The notes: generated by a model from the letters alone, not told the origin. Shown: positions 54,047 through 62,405, numbered from the stretch's first letter. The stretch: DNA of 64,000 nucleotides from Actinomycetospora chiangmaiensis DSM 45062 (GCF_000379625.1 NZ_KB903248.1:152697-216696), one strand, 5' to 3'. Program-made: numbers and translations.

Positions 54047-54856
54047 GTGCGCTTCCTGCTCCGCCCCGGCTGGATCGCCCTGACGTTGGCGGTCGCCGGG
54101 TTCGCCTTCGGCTGCTACTACCTGCTCGCGCCCTGGCAGTTCCACCGCAGCGACGAGCGCGACGGCGCGAACGCCGCCCTCGTCCGGGCCGTGTCCACCG
54201 CGCCGGTGCCCCGCGCCGAGCTCGTGCCGCGGGGCGCGGAGCCCGACGCGGACGCGGCCTGGCGGCAGGTGGTCGTCACCGGCTCCTACCAGGGCACCGA
54301 CGTCCTGGCCCGGCTCCGCTCGGTCGACGGCAGCGCGGCGAGCGAGGTCCTCACGCCGTTCCGGACGACGGACGGCGACACCCTCCTCGTCGACCGCGGC
54401 TACGTCCGCCCCGACGGTGTCGTGCTCCCGCCGGTCGCGCCGGCGCCCGGAGGCGTGGTCACGCTCGTCGCCTACCAACGCCCCGACGAGAGCCCGACCG
54501 ACCGCGCCCCGATCGACCAGGCCGGCTTCCGGCAGTTCTACGCGATCGACGCCGCCCAGATCGGGCCCGTGGTCGGCGCGCCGCTGAGCCCGGGCTACCT
54601 GCAGCTGCTCCCCGACCAGCCCGGCACCGTCACCGCCGTCCCCCTCCCCCCGCCCGACCCGAACTCGTCGTACTCCTACGCCTGGCAGTGGTTGATCTTC
54701 GGGGTCATGGCGATGGGCGGCTGGGTGTACTTCGTGCGCCTCGAGTACCGCACGCGCCAGGAGCAGGAGAGCGTTCCCGACGCCGGGTCGGGGCCGGCTC
54801 CGGAGCCCGCACCTCGGACCACCGCCGACGTCCTCGCCGACCGGTACGGCCGCTGA
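54047..54856 (+). CDS. SURF1-family cytochrome oxidase assembly protein
   Basis: 269 residues from GTG 54047. Two membrane segments frame an extracytoplasmic domain: RPGWIALTLAVAGFAFGCYYLLAPWQFHR at the N-terminus and AWQWLIFGVMAMGGWVYFVRLEYR near the end. The SURF1 blocks are GSYQGTDVLARLRSVDG, LTPFRTTDGDTLLVDRGYVRPDG and VTLVAYQRPDE. SURF1 helps insert heme a into cytochrome c oxidase. The cytoplasmic tail ESVPDAGSGPAPEPAP is encoded partly by a GTTCCCGACGCCGGGTC repeat. In mycobacteria SURF1 (Rv2235) also sits next to ptpA and cobD. Confidence 0.9.
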   Translation: MRFLLRPGWIALTLAVAGFAFGCYYLLAPWQFHRSDERDGANAALVRAVSTAPVPRAELVPRGAEPDADAAWRQVVVTGSYQGTDVLARLRSVDGSAASEVLTPFRTTDGDTLLVDRGYVRPDGVVLPPVAPAPGGVVTLVAYQRPDESPTDRAPIDQAGFRQFYAIDAAQIGPVVGAPLSPGYLQLLPDQPGTVTAVPLPPPDPNSSYSYAWQWLIFGVMAMGGWVYFVRLEYRTRQEQESVPDAGSGPAPEPAPRTTADVLADRYGR

Positions 54857-54931
54857 GGGCCGACCCGAGCCGCTGGTCCGCCTGCGAGAGTCACACCACG
54901 CAGGATTCGTCGCGCCCGGGGCTGCCCCACG

Positions 54932-55888
54932 TCACCCCCGCGGGCCGGACCCGAGAGTCGCGGCGACGCCCGCCGTGACGAGCGCCGACGCCACGGTGAC
55001 CACCCGGGAGAGCCGGACGGCCCGGCCGAGGTCGGCGACCCCGGGCGGCGGACCGGAGCCGAGGGTCGGGCGGTCCTGCACGCCGTAGGGGTAGACGGTC
55101 CGCCCGCCGAGGCGACGGTCGAGGGCGCCTGCGAAGGCCGCCTCGACGGGGCCGGCGTTGGGACTGGGGTGCCGCGCGGCGTCGGCGCGCCACGCCCGCA
55201 GCGCGCGCGCCGGGCGTCCCCCGACCACCGGCGCCGCACCCGCCGTCAGGAACGCGGCGAGGCGGGCCGGGACGCCGTTGAGCACGTCGTCGAACCGGGC
55301 GCTCGCCCACCCGAAGCGGCGGTGGCGGTCCGACAGGTGCCCGACCATGGCGTCGAGCGTGTTCGCCGCCCGGTAGCCGAGCAGTCCGGGCGCCCCCGCG
55401 ACGGCGCCCCAGACCAGGGGCGCGACGACGGCGTCCGAGGTGTTCTCCGCCACCGACTCCAGCGCGGCGCGCGCCAGCCCGTCCGCGTCGAGGGACGACG
55501 GGTCCCGCCCGCACAGCGACGGCAGGCGGCGGCGGGCGGCGGCGAGGTCGTCGGCGGTGAGCTCCGCGGCGAGCGCCGACCCCTCCCCCGCGAGCGACCG
55601 CCCGCCCAGCACGGCCCAGGTGGCGACCCCCGTGACCAGCACGCGCCCGGTCCACGAACGCGCCACGGCCCGCTCGACGAGCGCGCCGCCGACCACGGTC
55701 GCCCCGACCAGGACCGCGGTGTACGCCACCCCGCGCGGTCGCGAGTCGGCCCACCACGCCCGTTCGAGACGCCCCGCGACGGCGCCGAACACAGCGACCG
55801 GGTGTCCGCGTCGGGGGTCACCGAGCACCGCGTCGGCGGCGACGCCCAGGAGCAGACCCACGGCACGCGACGACACGGCACCGATCAT
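54932..55888 (-). CDS. cobD: Adenosylcobinamide-phosphate synthase (CobD/CbiB)
   Basis: 318 residues; ATG 55888 or a GTG four codons later. Five or more hydrophobic segments. Motifs include LLLGVAADAVLGDPRRGHPVAVFG, DGLARAALESVAENTSDAVVAPLVWGAVAGAPGLLGYRAANTLDAMVGH, GWASARFDDVLNGVPARLAA and HPSPNAGPVEAAFAGAL with YPYGVQDRPTLG. CbiB attaches aminopropanol (or its phosphate) to cobyric acid in the B12 pathway. The start codon overlaps the divergent tenA start (CATG), leaving no room for promoters, so one start is probably internal. Other cobalamin genes are not in the window. Confidence 0.93.
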   Translation of the reverse strand: MIGAVSSRAVGLLLGVAADAVLGDPRRGHPVAVFGAVAGRLERAWWADSRPRGVAYTAVLVGATVVGGALVERAVARSWTGRVLVTGVATWAVLGGRSLAGEGSALAAELTADDLAAARRRLPSLCGRDPSSLDADGLARAALESVAENTSDAVVAPLVWGAVAGAPGLLGYRAANTLDAMVGHLSDRHRRFGWASARFDDVLNGVPARLAAFLTAGAAPVVGGRPARALRAWRADAARHPSPNAGPVEAAFAGALDRRLGGRTVYPYGVQDRPTLGSGPPPGVADLGRAVRLSRVVTVASALVTAGVAATLGSGPRG

Positions 55889-56555
55889 GACAGTGTCGGT
55901 GCCCGTGACCTTCAGCGACGAGCTCTGGGACTCCGCGGCCGACGTCTACGACGCCGTGCGCGCCCACCCGTTCCTCACCGGCCTGACCGACGGGACGCTG
56001 CCGCACGCGGCCTTCGGGTACTTCGTCACCCAGGACAGCCTCTACCTGCGCGGCTACGCCCGGGCGCTGGCCGTGCTCGCGGCGCGGGCACCGACCGAGG
56101 ACGACACCACACTGTTCGCCCAGCACGCCGCGGGCGCGATCGCCGCCGAGCAGGAGATGCACGCGGAGCTGTCGGCGTCGCTGCGGATCGACCGCTCGGC
56201 GGCGTCGGCCCCGACGACGCTCGCCTACACCAGCTACCTGCTCGCGACGGTGCACGGCGGGTCGTTCGCCGAGGGTCTCGGTGCGGTCCTGCCCTGCTAC
56301 TGGATCTACGCGCGGGTCGGTGAGGCCCTGCTCGCCGAGTCGTCACCCGACCCGCTCTACGCGCGCTGGATCGCGATGTACGGCGGCGACGAGTTCCAGG
56401 CGGTGGTCGACGCGGCGGTCGGCGTCATGGACCGGGTGGCCGCCGACCTGGCGCCCGTAGAGCGCTCGCGGGTGGTCGAGCACTACCGGACGACGTCGCG
56501 CTACGAGTGGATGTTCTGGGACGCCGCCTGGCGCCAGGAGGCATGGCCGGTCTGA
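55887..56555 (+). CDS. tenA: Thiaminase II/aminopyrimidine aminohydrolase-like (TenA)
   Basis: 222 residues from ATG 55887, or from GTG codons shortly after. The TenA helical fold is visible: FSDELWDSAADVYDAVRAHPFLTGLTDG, FGYFVTQDSLYLRGYARALAVLA, AEQEMHAELSASL, APTTLAYTSYLLATVHGGSFAEGLGAVLPCYWIYARVG with the catalytic cysteine in LPCYWIY, and RYEWMFWDAAWRQE. TenA hydrolyses amino-pyrimidines, salvaging thiamine precursors. A strong terminator follows 6 bases after the stop. No TPP riboswitch is visible, as the gene abuts cobD. Confidence 0.92.
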   Translation: MTVSVPVTFSDELWDSAADVYDAVRAHPFLTGLTDGTLPHAAFGYFVTQDSLYLRGYARALAVLAARAPTEDDTTLFAQHAAGAIAAEQEMHAELSASLRIDRSAASAPTTLAYTSYLLATVHGGSFAEGLGAVLPCYWIYARVGEALLAESSPDPLYARWIAMYGGDEFQAVVDAAVGVMDRVAADLAPVERSRVVEHYRTTSRYEWMFWDAAWRQEAWPV

Positions 56556-56560
56556 ACACG

Positions 56561-56595
56561 ACGACGGCGGGCCCCCGAGGGGGACCCGCCGTCGT
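56561..56595. terminator. Bidirectional terminator
   Basis: ACGACGGCGGG and CCCGCCGTCGT form an 11-bp perfect stem, extended by C/G pairs around a GAGG loop. It lies between convergent tenA and the small membrane-protein gene. Confidence 0.8.
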
Positions 56596-56607
56596 GAGAT
56601 CGAGGGC

Positions 56608-56733
56608 TCAGACCTCGGCAACCTCGGTCGCCGCGGTGCGCCGCCAGTTGCGGTGCGCGTAGGCGGCGAGGCTCGAGGCCACTCCGAATCCTGCACCGGC
56701 AACGACGACCATCGACACGAGAACAGCAGCCAT
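56608..56733 (-). CDS. 41-residue single-pass membrane protein
   Basis: ATG 56733 has GAGGAG seven bases upstream. The protein begins with MAAVLVSMVVVAGAGFGVAS, a single membrane segment, and ends in a polar AHRNWRRTAATEVAEV. It is too short to be found by most annotators and no family is recognised. Ribosome site, terminator position and composition all support it being real. A longer upstream frame has no start signal. Confidence 0.6.
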   Translation of the reverse strand: MAAVLVSMVVVAGAGFGVASSLAAYAHRNWRRTAATEVAEV

Positions 56734-57053
56734 GGGTGGCTCCTCCTCACCACATGCACGCGCCGCGTCCGGTGCTCGGATCCGGATGACCCGGCCGGGG
56801 GGACGGCACTTGCGAACGTCGGATGCTGGCTGCATCCACCCCGTATGACGTGTCGATCTCGGGCCGTGTTCCATCGTCGGGCCGGTGGATCTCCGTGTGC
56901 CGTGTCACCCTGCTCTCGGAGCGGGTCTCCCATCGAGACAGGCAATGCGGACATCGCCCCGGCAGTCGACATGCGGGTTTCCGCGGCGCGGCGGATGGTT
57001 ATCGGTTCGGACCGAGTGCGCGACGCGCGTTCGCGAGGCGGGAAGGACATGTC
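56734..57053. other. 320-bp gene-free region between divergent genes
   Basis: No convincing reading frame, hairpin or repeat seen. It must hold promoters for the small membrane protein (leftward) and the MHS transporter (rightward). The piece GGTTATCGGTTCGGACCGAG at about 56996-57015 includes a short palindrome-like TCGGTTCGGACCGA. No operator family is recognised. Confidence 0.6.
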
Positions 57054-58475
57054 GTGACGGATACGGCGGAGGCAGGGACCGGCGGGACGCCACCCAACAT
57101 CACGGTCACCGACGACGCGACGATGAAGCGGGCCGTGGGTGCGGCGGCGGTCGGGAACATCACCGAATGGTTCGACTTCGGCGTCTACGCCTACCTGGCG
57201 ACGACGATCGAGGCGAACTTCTTCCCTCCCGGCCCCCTCGCGCAGATCGGCGTGTTCGCGGGCTTCGCGGTGTCGTTCCTCGTCAGACCGCTGGGCGGGC
57301 TGTTCTTCGGGCCGCTGGGTGACCGGATCGGCCGGACGAAGGTCCTCTCGATCACCGTCATCATGATGGCCATCGGGACATTCCTGCTCGGCTTCATCCC
57401 GCCGTACTCCGCGATCGGCATCTGGGCGCCGATCCTGCTCGTGCTCTGTCGCGTGGTGCAGGGCTTCTCCACCGGCGGTGAGTACGCGGGCGCGATGACG
57501 TTCATCGCGGAGTACTCGCCGGACCGTCGACGCGGCTTCTTCGGCAGCTTCCTCGAATGCGGGACGTTCATCGGCTACGCGCTCGGAGCCACCGTCGCGA
57601 CCGTCATCCCGCTGATCTCGACGCCGGAGTTCGCGTCGACCTGGGCCTGGCGCATCCCGTTCTTCATCGCGCTGCCCCTCGGCATCGTCGGGGTCTACCT
57701 GCGGGTGAGGCTCGAGGAGACGCCCGCCTTCCAGACCCTGCTCTCGGAGTCCGAGGAGCGTGAGGGCCAGCAGGCCGGCGAGGGCATCAAGAAGCTGTTC
57801 GTGAAGTACTGGCCCGCGATGCTCACGGCCGGTGGGCTGGTCGTGGCGTGGAACATCACGAACTACATGCTCACCAGCTACATGCCGACGTTCCTCGAGG
57901 ACAACGTCACCGCGGTCGGCGGCCAGGCCATCGACACGACCACGTCCCAGATCATCCAGATCGTGATCCTCTGGATCGGCGTCTTCGTCATCCCCGCGCT
58001 CGGGATGCTGTCCGACCGCGTCGGACGCAAGCCGCTGCTCTACGCCGGCGCGATCGGCCTGATCGTGCTCGCCGTGCCGATCCTCTACATCCTGCAGCTC
58101 GGCTCGGTCGTGCTCGTGGCCGTCGGTCTCGCCGTGATGGGGCTCCTGCTGGTCCTCTTCTCGTCGACCTGCCCGTCGACGCTGCCGGCCCTGTTCCCCA
58201 CCGAGGTCCGCTACGGCGGGCTCTCGATCTCGTTCAACATCTTCGTCTCGGCCTTCGCCGGGACGACGTCGTTGATCATGTCCGCCCTCGTCCTCGGCAC
58301 CGGGTGGGGCTACTGGCCCGCGGTGTACCTGATCTTCGCCGGCGTCGTCGGACTGATCGTGCTGGTCAAGCTCCAGGACCCGGCCGGCAAGCCGCTGCCG
58401 GGCTCGAACCCCGCGGTCTCGACACCCGAGGAGGCGCGGGAGCTGGCCGCCTCCGGTGCCGCCACGCGCGGCTGA
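57054..58475 (+). CDS. MFS transporter, metabolite:H+ symporter (MHS) family
   Basis: 473 residues from GTG 57054, with GGAAGGA eight bases upstream. Twelve membrane segments. MHS signatures are AAVGNITEWFDFGVYAYLA, FLVRPLGGLFFGPLGDRIGR (the A-loop), RVVQGFSTGGEYAGAMTFIAEYSPDRRRGFFGS, LLSESEEREGQQ in the central loop and VIPALGMLSDRVGRKPLL in the second half. It is closest to ProP/KgtP-type proline, betaine or dicarboxylate importers. The substrate is not predictable. A perfect hairpin follows. Confidence 0.92.
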   Translation: MTDTAEAGTGGTPPNITVTDDATMKRAVGAAAVGNITEWFDFGVYAYLATTIEANFFPPGPLAQIGVFAGFAVSFLVRPLGGLFFGPLGDRIGRTKVLSITVIMMAIGTFLLGFIPPYSAIGIWAPILLVLCRVVQGFSTGGEYAGAMTFIAEYSPDRRRGFFGSFLECGTFIGYALGATVATVIPLISTPEFASTWAWRIPFFIALPLGIVGVYLRVRLEETPAFQTLLSESEEREGQQAGEGIKKLFVKYWPAMLTAGGLVVAWNITNYMLTSYMPTFLEDNVTAVGGQAIDTTTSQIIQIVILWIGVFVIPALGMLSDRVGRKPLLYAGAIGLIVLAVPILYILQLGSVVLVAVGLAVMGLLLVLFSSTCPSTLPALFPTEVRYGGLSISFNIFVSAFAGTTSLIMSALVLGTGWGYWPAVYLIFAGVVGLIVLVKLQDPAGKPLPGSNPAVSTPEEARELAASGAATRG

Positions 58476-58480
58476 CCGTT

Positions 58481-58516
58481 CCCGACGACGGGTCCTCCCC
58501 AGGACCCGTCGTCGGG
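58481..58516. terminator. Bidirectional terminator built from the dispersed repeat
   Basis: A perfect 16-bp stem pairs CCCGACGACGGGTCCT with AGGACCCGTCGTCGGG around CCCC. Both arms are copies of the GTTCCCGACGACGGGTC repeat in inverted orientation. It lies between convergent stops at 58475 and 58518. Confidence 0.85.
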
Positions 58517-58517
58517 A

Positions 58518-58850
58518 TCAGGCCGGGCGGCGCAGGACGAAGCGGCTCTCGACGACGGTGGTGTACGTGCCCGAGGAGTGCACGTAGCCCGTCGGATAGA
58601 GGGCGTGGTGCGGGCCGCCGAACTGCACGAGCTCCCAACCGTCACGGCCGAGCCGGTTGAGGTGCTCGGCGAACAGCCGGGCCCAGGGGACGCTGTAGGG
58701 CCGGTACTCCTCGAAGATCAGCTCGTCCTTCGGCCCGATCGCGTACGCCTGCCACTCGGCGGTGTCGTGGCTCGACGACGACGGGTCCAGGTCGGCCTTC
58801 GCCAGCTGGACGGCGGAGATCTCGAGGGTCGCGTACTCCCAGGCGGTCAC
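58518..58850 (-). CDS. Small conserved hypothetical protein (DUF4177-like)
   Basis: 110 residues from ATG 58850. It begins MTAWEYATLEISAVQLAKAD, contains AEWQAYAIGPKDELIFEEYRPYS, and a GWELVQFGG block near residue 75, then THTYTT-like HSSGTYTTVVESRFVLRR. The WEY start and GWELV are typical of small beta-rich domains such as DUF4177, but the match is weak. No membrane segment. Function unknown. Confidence 0.65.
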   Translation of the reverse strand: MTAWEYATLEISAVQLAKADLDPSSSSHDTAEWQAYAIGPKDELIFEEYRPYSVPWARLFAEHLNRLGRDGWELVQFGGPHHALYPTGYVHSSGTYTTVVESRFVLRRPA

Positions 58851-58881
58851 GCCCGGCAGCCTGACACGTCGGGACCGCCGA

Positions 58882-59196
58882 TCACGACGCCCGTTTCTGC
58901 CGGGACGTCGGCGGGACGGCGCGCGGCGGCCGCAGCGGGGACACGACCCCGCGTCGGAGGCTGGCGCGGCCCACCGGGATGCCGGCGCGCGGGCGTTCGA
59001 CGTACTGCCCGCCGAGGGTCTGCGGGCCGCGGCCCGGGGCCGACGCCATGGAGTCCCCGAGCAGGAACCCGCCGGCCTTCAGGACGAGCCCGACGACCAC
59101 GACGACGATGCCGAGCACCAGGTGACCGAGGACGATCGCCGCGATCCCGGCGGCCAGGGCCGCGAATCCGGTGAGCAGCAGGACCGCCGTACGCAT
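58882..59196 (-). CDS. Small membrane protein, hypothetical
   Basis: 104 residues from ATG 59196. Two hydrophobic segments (VLLLTGFAALAAGIAAIVLG and VLGIVVVVVGLVLKAGGFLLG) form a hairpin at the N-terminus. The C-terminal half is basic and proline-rich, ending SRQKRAS. No family recognised. It lies 31 bp upstream of the DUF4177-like gene in the same direction and may be cotranscribed with it. Confidence 0.6.
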   Translation of the reverse strand: MRTAVLLLTGFAALAAGIAAIVLGHLVLGIVVVVVGLVLKAGGFLLGDSMASAPGRGPQTLGGQYVERPRAGIPVGRASLRRGVVSPLRPPRAVPPTSRQKRAS

Positions 59197-59317
59197 CCTC
59201 AGCACGGTAGGTGATGGCCGCCCGGACCGCGCTGCTCTGATCGGGTCGTCCATCGTGGTGACGTGCGCGGAGCGCGCCCGTAGGGTGCGCGTGAGCGATC
59301 ATCATCTGGAGGGGTGC

Positions 59318-59557
59318 ATGAGGGAAGTCGCCGTCCGTTACGTGAACGGACCGCTGCAGGGCGTGGGTGCGGTGTCGCTGCCCGACGACGGACCGGACGA
59401 GCCGCCGCTGCTGCAGCGCATCCCGCTCCCCACCACCGAGCGCGGGCTCCGGGAGACGATGTCGCGCATGGTCGGCGGCCAGGGGCACGCCGTGTACGAG
59501 CGCACGACGCGCAACGACTCCGAGGAGTGGGAGTACCAGCTCGTCCGGGTCGAGTGA
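59318..59557 (+). CDS. Small conserved hypothetical protein
   Basis: 79 residues from ATG 59318, preceded by TGGAGGGG. The sequence MREVAVRYVNGPLQGVGAVS, then PLLQRIPLPTTERGLRETM and GGQGHAVYERTTRNDSEEWE resembles small actinobacterial proteins near MHS transporters; no name is assigned. It is soluble and ends with an acidic stretch. The region after it is repetitive. Confidence 0.6.
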   Translation: MREVAVRYVNGPLQGVGAVSLPDDGPDEPPLLQRIPLPTTERGLRETMSRMVGGQGHAVYERTTRNDSEEWEYQLVRVE

Positions 59558-59726
59558 GCGTCGACTGGCGATCATCGTCCGATGGTCCGTCGGGTGATCG
59601 TGCCCGGGCGACGGTGGTCGGACGACCATCGGGGGTGCCGGTCGTCGGGCGTGACGGTCGTCGGGTGATCGTCGCCCGCGTCGGCGGTCGTGGCGCGGGC
59701 GCGAGGCCGCGGAGGAGGATGCGGCC
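59558..59726. repeat. Degenerate GTCGGGTGATCGT repeats
   Basis: The 169 bp between two genes contain CGTCGGGTGATCGTGCCCG (from 59588), GTCGTCGGGCGTGACGGTCG (from 59642) and GTCGTCGGGTGATCGTCGCC (from 59658). The units drift and alternate in phase. No gene is evident. They may be decayed copies of the repeat family seen elsewhere in the window. Confidence 0.55.
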
Positions 59727-60308
59727 ATGACCGGAGCCGCCGCACCGCAGACCCATCCGGACGTCGTCGTGCGCCCGGCCGAGGAGGCGGACGCCGCCCG
59801 GATCGCCGACGTCTTCGGTGGGTACGTGCTCGCCTCCATCGCGACGTTCGTGGAGGACCCGCCATCGGCGGAGGTCTGGCGCGAGCGGATCGCCGCGGCC
59901 CGGGGGCACAAGCTGCCGTTCGTGGTCGCCGACCTTCCCGCGGGCCGACCGGGCGCGCCGACCGCGGGTCTGTCCGTGGCCGGGTTCGCCGCCTGCGCGC
60001 AGTTCCGCCCGCACGCTGCGTACCGCTACACGGTCGAGGACTCGGTCTACATCGCGCCGGAGGCGACCGGGCAGGGGCTGGGCGGCCGGCTGCTCGGCGC
60101 GCTCGTGGAGGGCCTCGACCGGACCGACGTCCGTCAGGTGGTGGCCGTGATCGCGACGTTGCCCGACGCCCGCCACGACACCCCGTCGATCGTCCTGCAC
60201 CGCCGACTCGGTTTCGAGGTGGTGGGCCGAATGCCCGCCGTCGGCTACAAGCAGGGGCAATGGGTCGACACCGTGATCATGCAGAAAGACCTTCGCGGCG
60301 GGAGCTGA
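59727..60308 (+). CDS. GNAT acetyltransferase, phosphinothricin-acetyltransferase-like
   Basis: 193 residues from ATG 59727. The N-terminus VVRPAEEADAARIADVFGGYVLASIATFVEDPPS is characteristic of the PAT/YwnH group. The acetyl-CoA loop is ATGQGLGGRLLGALVEGL. The C-terminal part has IVLHRRLGFEVVGRMPAVGYKQGQWVDTVIMQKDL. These enzymes N-acetylate phosphinothricin or methionine sulfoximine-like compounds. Given the glutamine-synthetase inhibitors involved, this fits a nitrogen-aware lifestyle, but substrate is inferred. Confidence 0.87.
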   Translation: MTGAAAPQTHPDVVVRPAEEADAARIADVFGGYVLASIATFVEDPPSAEVWRERIAAARGHKLPFVVADLPAGRPGAPTAGLSVAGFAACAQFRPHAAYRYTVEDSVYIAPEATGQGLGGRLLGALVEGLDRTDVRQVVAVIATLPDARHDTPSIVLHRRLGFEVVGRMPAVGYKQGQWVDTVIMQKDLRGGS

Positions 60309-60816
60309 AACTGCGCCGCTCGGCCCCCGAATGCGCTCGGGGTCCTGTCGGAAAAGGTGACGGGTTGATGCCGTGTCACTTTCAGGGGAATGCGCCGCAC
60401 CGCCGTCACGAGTGAGCCCCGCGTCCGTTCCATCATCGGACGCCGGATCACCTCGACGGCGTCCGACATCCCGGCCGGGCGCCCGCCGCCACGGTGCGCC
60501 CGACCGGGCCCACCCGGCGATCCCCCAGAGTGACCCTGCGACCTGCGGCGATGGTGGACGCCACCCACGGGGCGGCACGTCGGTGACGCGGCCGGTGGGG
60601 GCGCCACCGACCCTGCGCCCGATCGGGCGAAATTCGCGGTCGAAAGTTCAGGGCTCAACGGAACAACGCTCACCGCACAACGCGCTCACTCAGTGAGAGA
60701 ATCGGGCGTGTTCGCACGGCTGATTCCGCCGGACGCTCGACGGAAAACCCGTTGCCTATCGTCGTCCCGGGCCCGGAAAGAGCGCGTTCGCGCGGTTGTC
60801 CGTAGCATTCCGGCCC
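60309..60816. other. 508-bp gene-free region with palindromes upstream of a serine recombinase
   Basis: No supported gene. It contains CGCCCGATCGGGCG (60616-60629, perfect 14-bp palindrome), ACAACGCTCAC followed by ACAACGCGCTCAC (direct repeats about 60663-60689) and CTCACTCAGTGAG (60685-60697, a 6-bp inverted repeat with one central base). The part after 60620 is lower in GC than surrounding genes. These lie where resolution sites of serine recombinases usually occur, but no paired crossover site is certain. Confidence 0.5.
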
Positions 60817-61482
60817 GTGGAACCTGCTCATCGCGACCTCCTCGCGGCCGAGCCGGAGGAGACCTCCGGCGAGGTCGTGGGGTACGGGCGTGGGTCGACC
60901 AGCACGCCCAGCGAGGCAGGGGACCCGGAGGAACAGCGCGCCGCGCTGGTGGCGGCGGGCTGCACCCGACTGTTCGTGGACGCCTCGTCGGGCAAGGGCG
61001 GGGCGGCCCGCCCCGAGTTCGACGCCTGCCTCGCCTCGCTCGCGCCCGGTGACGTCCTCGTCGTCGTACGACTGGACCGGCTGACGCGGTCGCTCCCCCA
61101 GCTGGTCGGCCTGGTGAGCGACCTGCGGAGCCGCGGGGTCGGGTTCCGGTCCCTGCACGAGGGTCTCGACACCACCACCCCCGGTGGCCGCCTGGTCTTC
61201 CACGTGTTCGCCGCGCTGGCCGAGTTCCTGCGTGAGCTGCTCGTCGAGGGCACGCGCGACGGCCTGGCCGCCGCCCGCGCCCGGGGACAGCGCCTGGGCC
61301 GCCCGCCCGCCCTCTCCCCCGACCAGGTCTCCCAGGCCCGGTCCATGCTGGCCCGCCCGGAGAACTCGGTCGCCTCGATCGCCCGGCTCCTCGGCGTGAG
61401 CCGCTCCACGCTCTACAAGCACGTCCCCGAGCTCGGGGGCCGCCAGGTGGTGCCGCCGGGGCCCGAGACCGGTGCCCTCTGA
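60817..61482 (+). CDS. Serine recombinase (resolvase/invertase family)
   Basis: About 221 residues from GTG 60817. The catalytic domain starts VGYGRGST, with the nucleophile serine in the GRGST motif (Y-G-R-G-S-T replaces the common Y-A-R-V-S-T). VVRLDRLTRSLPQLVGLVSDL and FHVFAALAEFLRELLVEGTRDGLAAARARG complete the catalytic and E-helix region. A C-terminal HTH_7 domain reads SIARLLGVSRSTLYKHVPEL. The protein is standalone: no transposase, inverted repeats or integrated element are recognisable nearby. It could be a chromosomal resolvase or a mobile element relic. Confidence 0.88.
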   Translation: MEPAHRDLLAAEPEETSGEVVGYGRGSTSTPSEAGDPEEQRAALVAAGCTRLFVDASSGKGGAARPEFDACLASLAPGDVLVVVRLDRLTRSLPQLVGLVSDLRSRGVGFRSLHEGLDTTTPGGRLVFHVFAALAEFLRELLVEGTRDGLAAARARGQRLGRPPALSPDQVSQARSMLARPENSVASIARLLGVSRSTLYKHVPELGGRQVVPPGPETGAL

Positions 61483-61504
61483 CCTCTCGGTCCTCTCAGT
61501 CCCC

Positions 61505-62362
61505 TCAGTCCCCGCGGGTGCCCGCGACGCGTCGGCCGCGCCCCGTGGCGCCGCTCCGGGCGCGGACGCGTGCCGCCCGGGCGGCCTCGCGCACGGTCGG
61601 GCGATCGGCGACGTCGTCGGTCGGCTCCGTGACCACGGTCGGGGCGTCCGCGACCGGTTGCGCGGGTGTCCGCGGCGCGGGGGCGGTTCCCGCCGGAGGC
61701 ACGGACGGGGTGGGAGCCTGCGGCGCCGACCGGGGTGGCGGGGCCGGGTGCGGCCCGACCGGCACGGTCGGCGCGGCGGCCGGGACTCCCGGACGGGGCG
61801 GCGGGACGACTCCCGACGGACCAGGACGTGATGGCCCTGGCAGCGACGACCGGGACGCGATCGGCGGTGGCATCGGACCACCGGGCGGCTGAGCTGGACG
61901 CTGACCCGGCGCCGGTCCCGGCGACACGCCAGCCGTCGTCGGGACGGGCGACCGTCGGGGCGGCTGCAGCCCCGGTGCCGCGGCGGGCAGCGGCGCGGCG
62001 GGCAGCGGAGCGGCCGACTGCGGTGCGGCCGACTGCGGCGGTGCGGCCGGCGGTGGTGCGGCCGACCGCGGCGATCCGGCGGGTCGCGGTGGCGCGGCCT
62101 CAGCCCCGGCTCCGACGGCCGGGCGCCCCCGGTCGAACCACCGCAGCGTCCGACCGGCGGCCCACGCGTTGCCACCCGCCACGATCGCCACGCCCAGCGC
62201 GATGACCCCCACGGGCCACACGCCCGCGAAGACGAGCCCGAGGCACGCGAGCAGCGCGGCCACCGCGACCAGCGCGGCCGCGACCATCGTCGAGGCCGCC
62301 GCTGCGCCGGACTCGTGCACGCAGTACCAGGGGAGCCTGAGCCGCCGTCGGGAGCTCGTCAC
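61505..62362 (-). CDS. Pro/Ala-rich membrane protein, hypothetical
   Basis: 285 residues from ATG 62362. Two hydrophobic segments near residues 20-70 (VAAALVAVAALLACLGLVFAG and VGVIALGVAIVAGGNAWAAG) are followed by about 200 residues of Pro/Ala/Ser-rich low complexity, with PSAAP repeats, and a charged C-terminus (REAARAARVRARSG). No enzymatic motif is present. The pattern suggests a cytoplasmic or wall-facing disordered tail. No close family is recognised. Confidence 0.6.
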   Translation of the reverse strand: MTSSRRRLRLPWYCVHESGAAAASTMVAAALVAVAALLACLGLVFAGVWPVGVIALGVAIVAGGNAWAAGRTLRWFDRGRPAVGAGAEAAPPRPAGSPRSAAPPPAAPPQSAAPQSAAPLPAAPLPAAAPGLQPPRRSPVPTTAGVSPGPAPGQRPAQPPGGPMPPPIASRSSLPGPSRPGPSGVVPPPRPGVPAAAPTVPVGPHPAPPPRSAPQAPTPSVPPAGTAPAPRTPAQPVADAPTVVTEPTDDVADRPTVREAARAARVRARSGATGRGRRVAGTRGD

Positions 62363-62405
62363 AGCAACGGCAACGGGTCGGGGCGGCCCGGGTGACGGTC
62401 CACCC

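Noticed and set aside
56874..56960. CRP-like site TGTGCCGTGTCACC before the MHS transporter
   Set aside because: Does not fit TGTGA-N6-TCACA in arm sequence or spacing.
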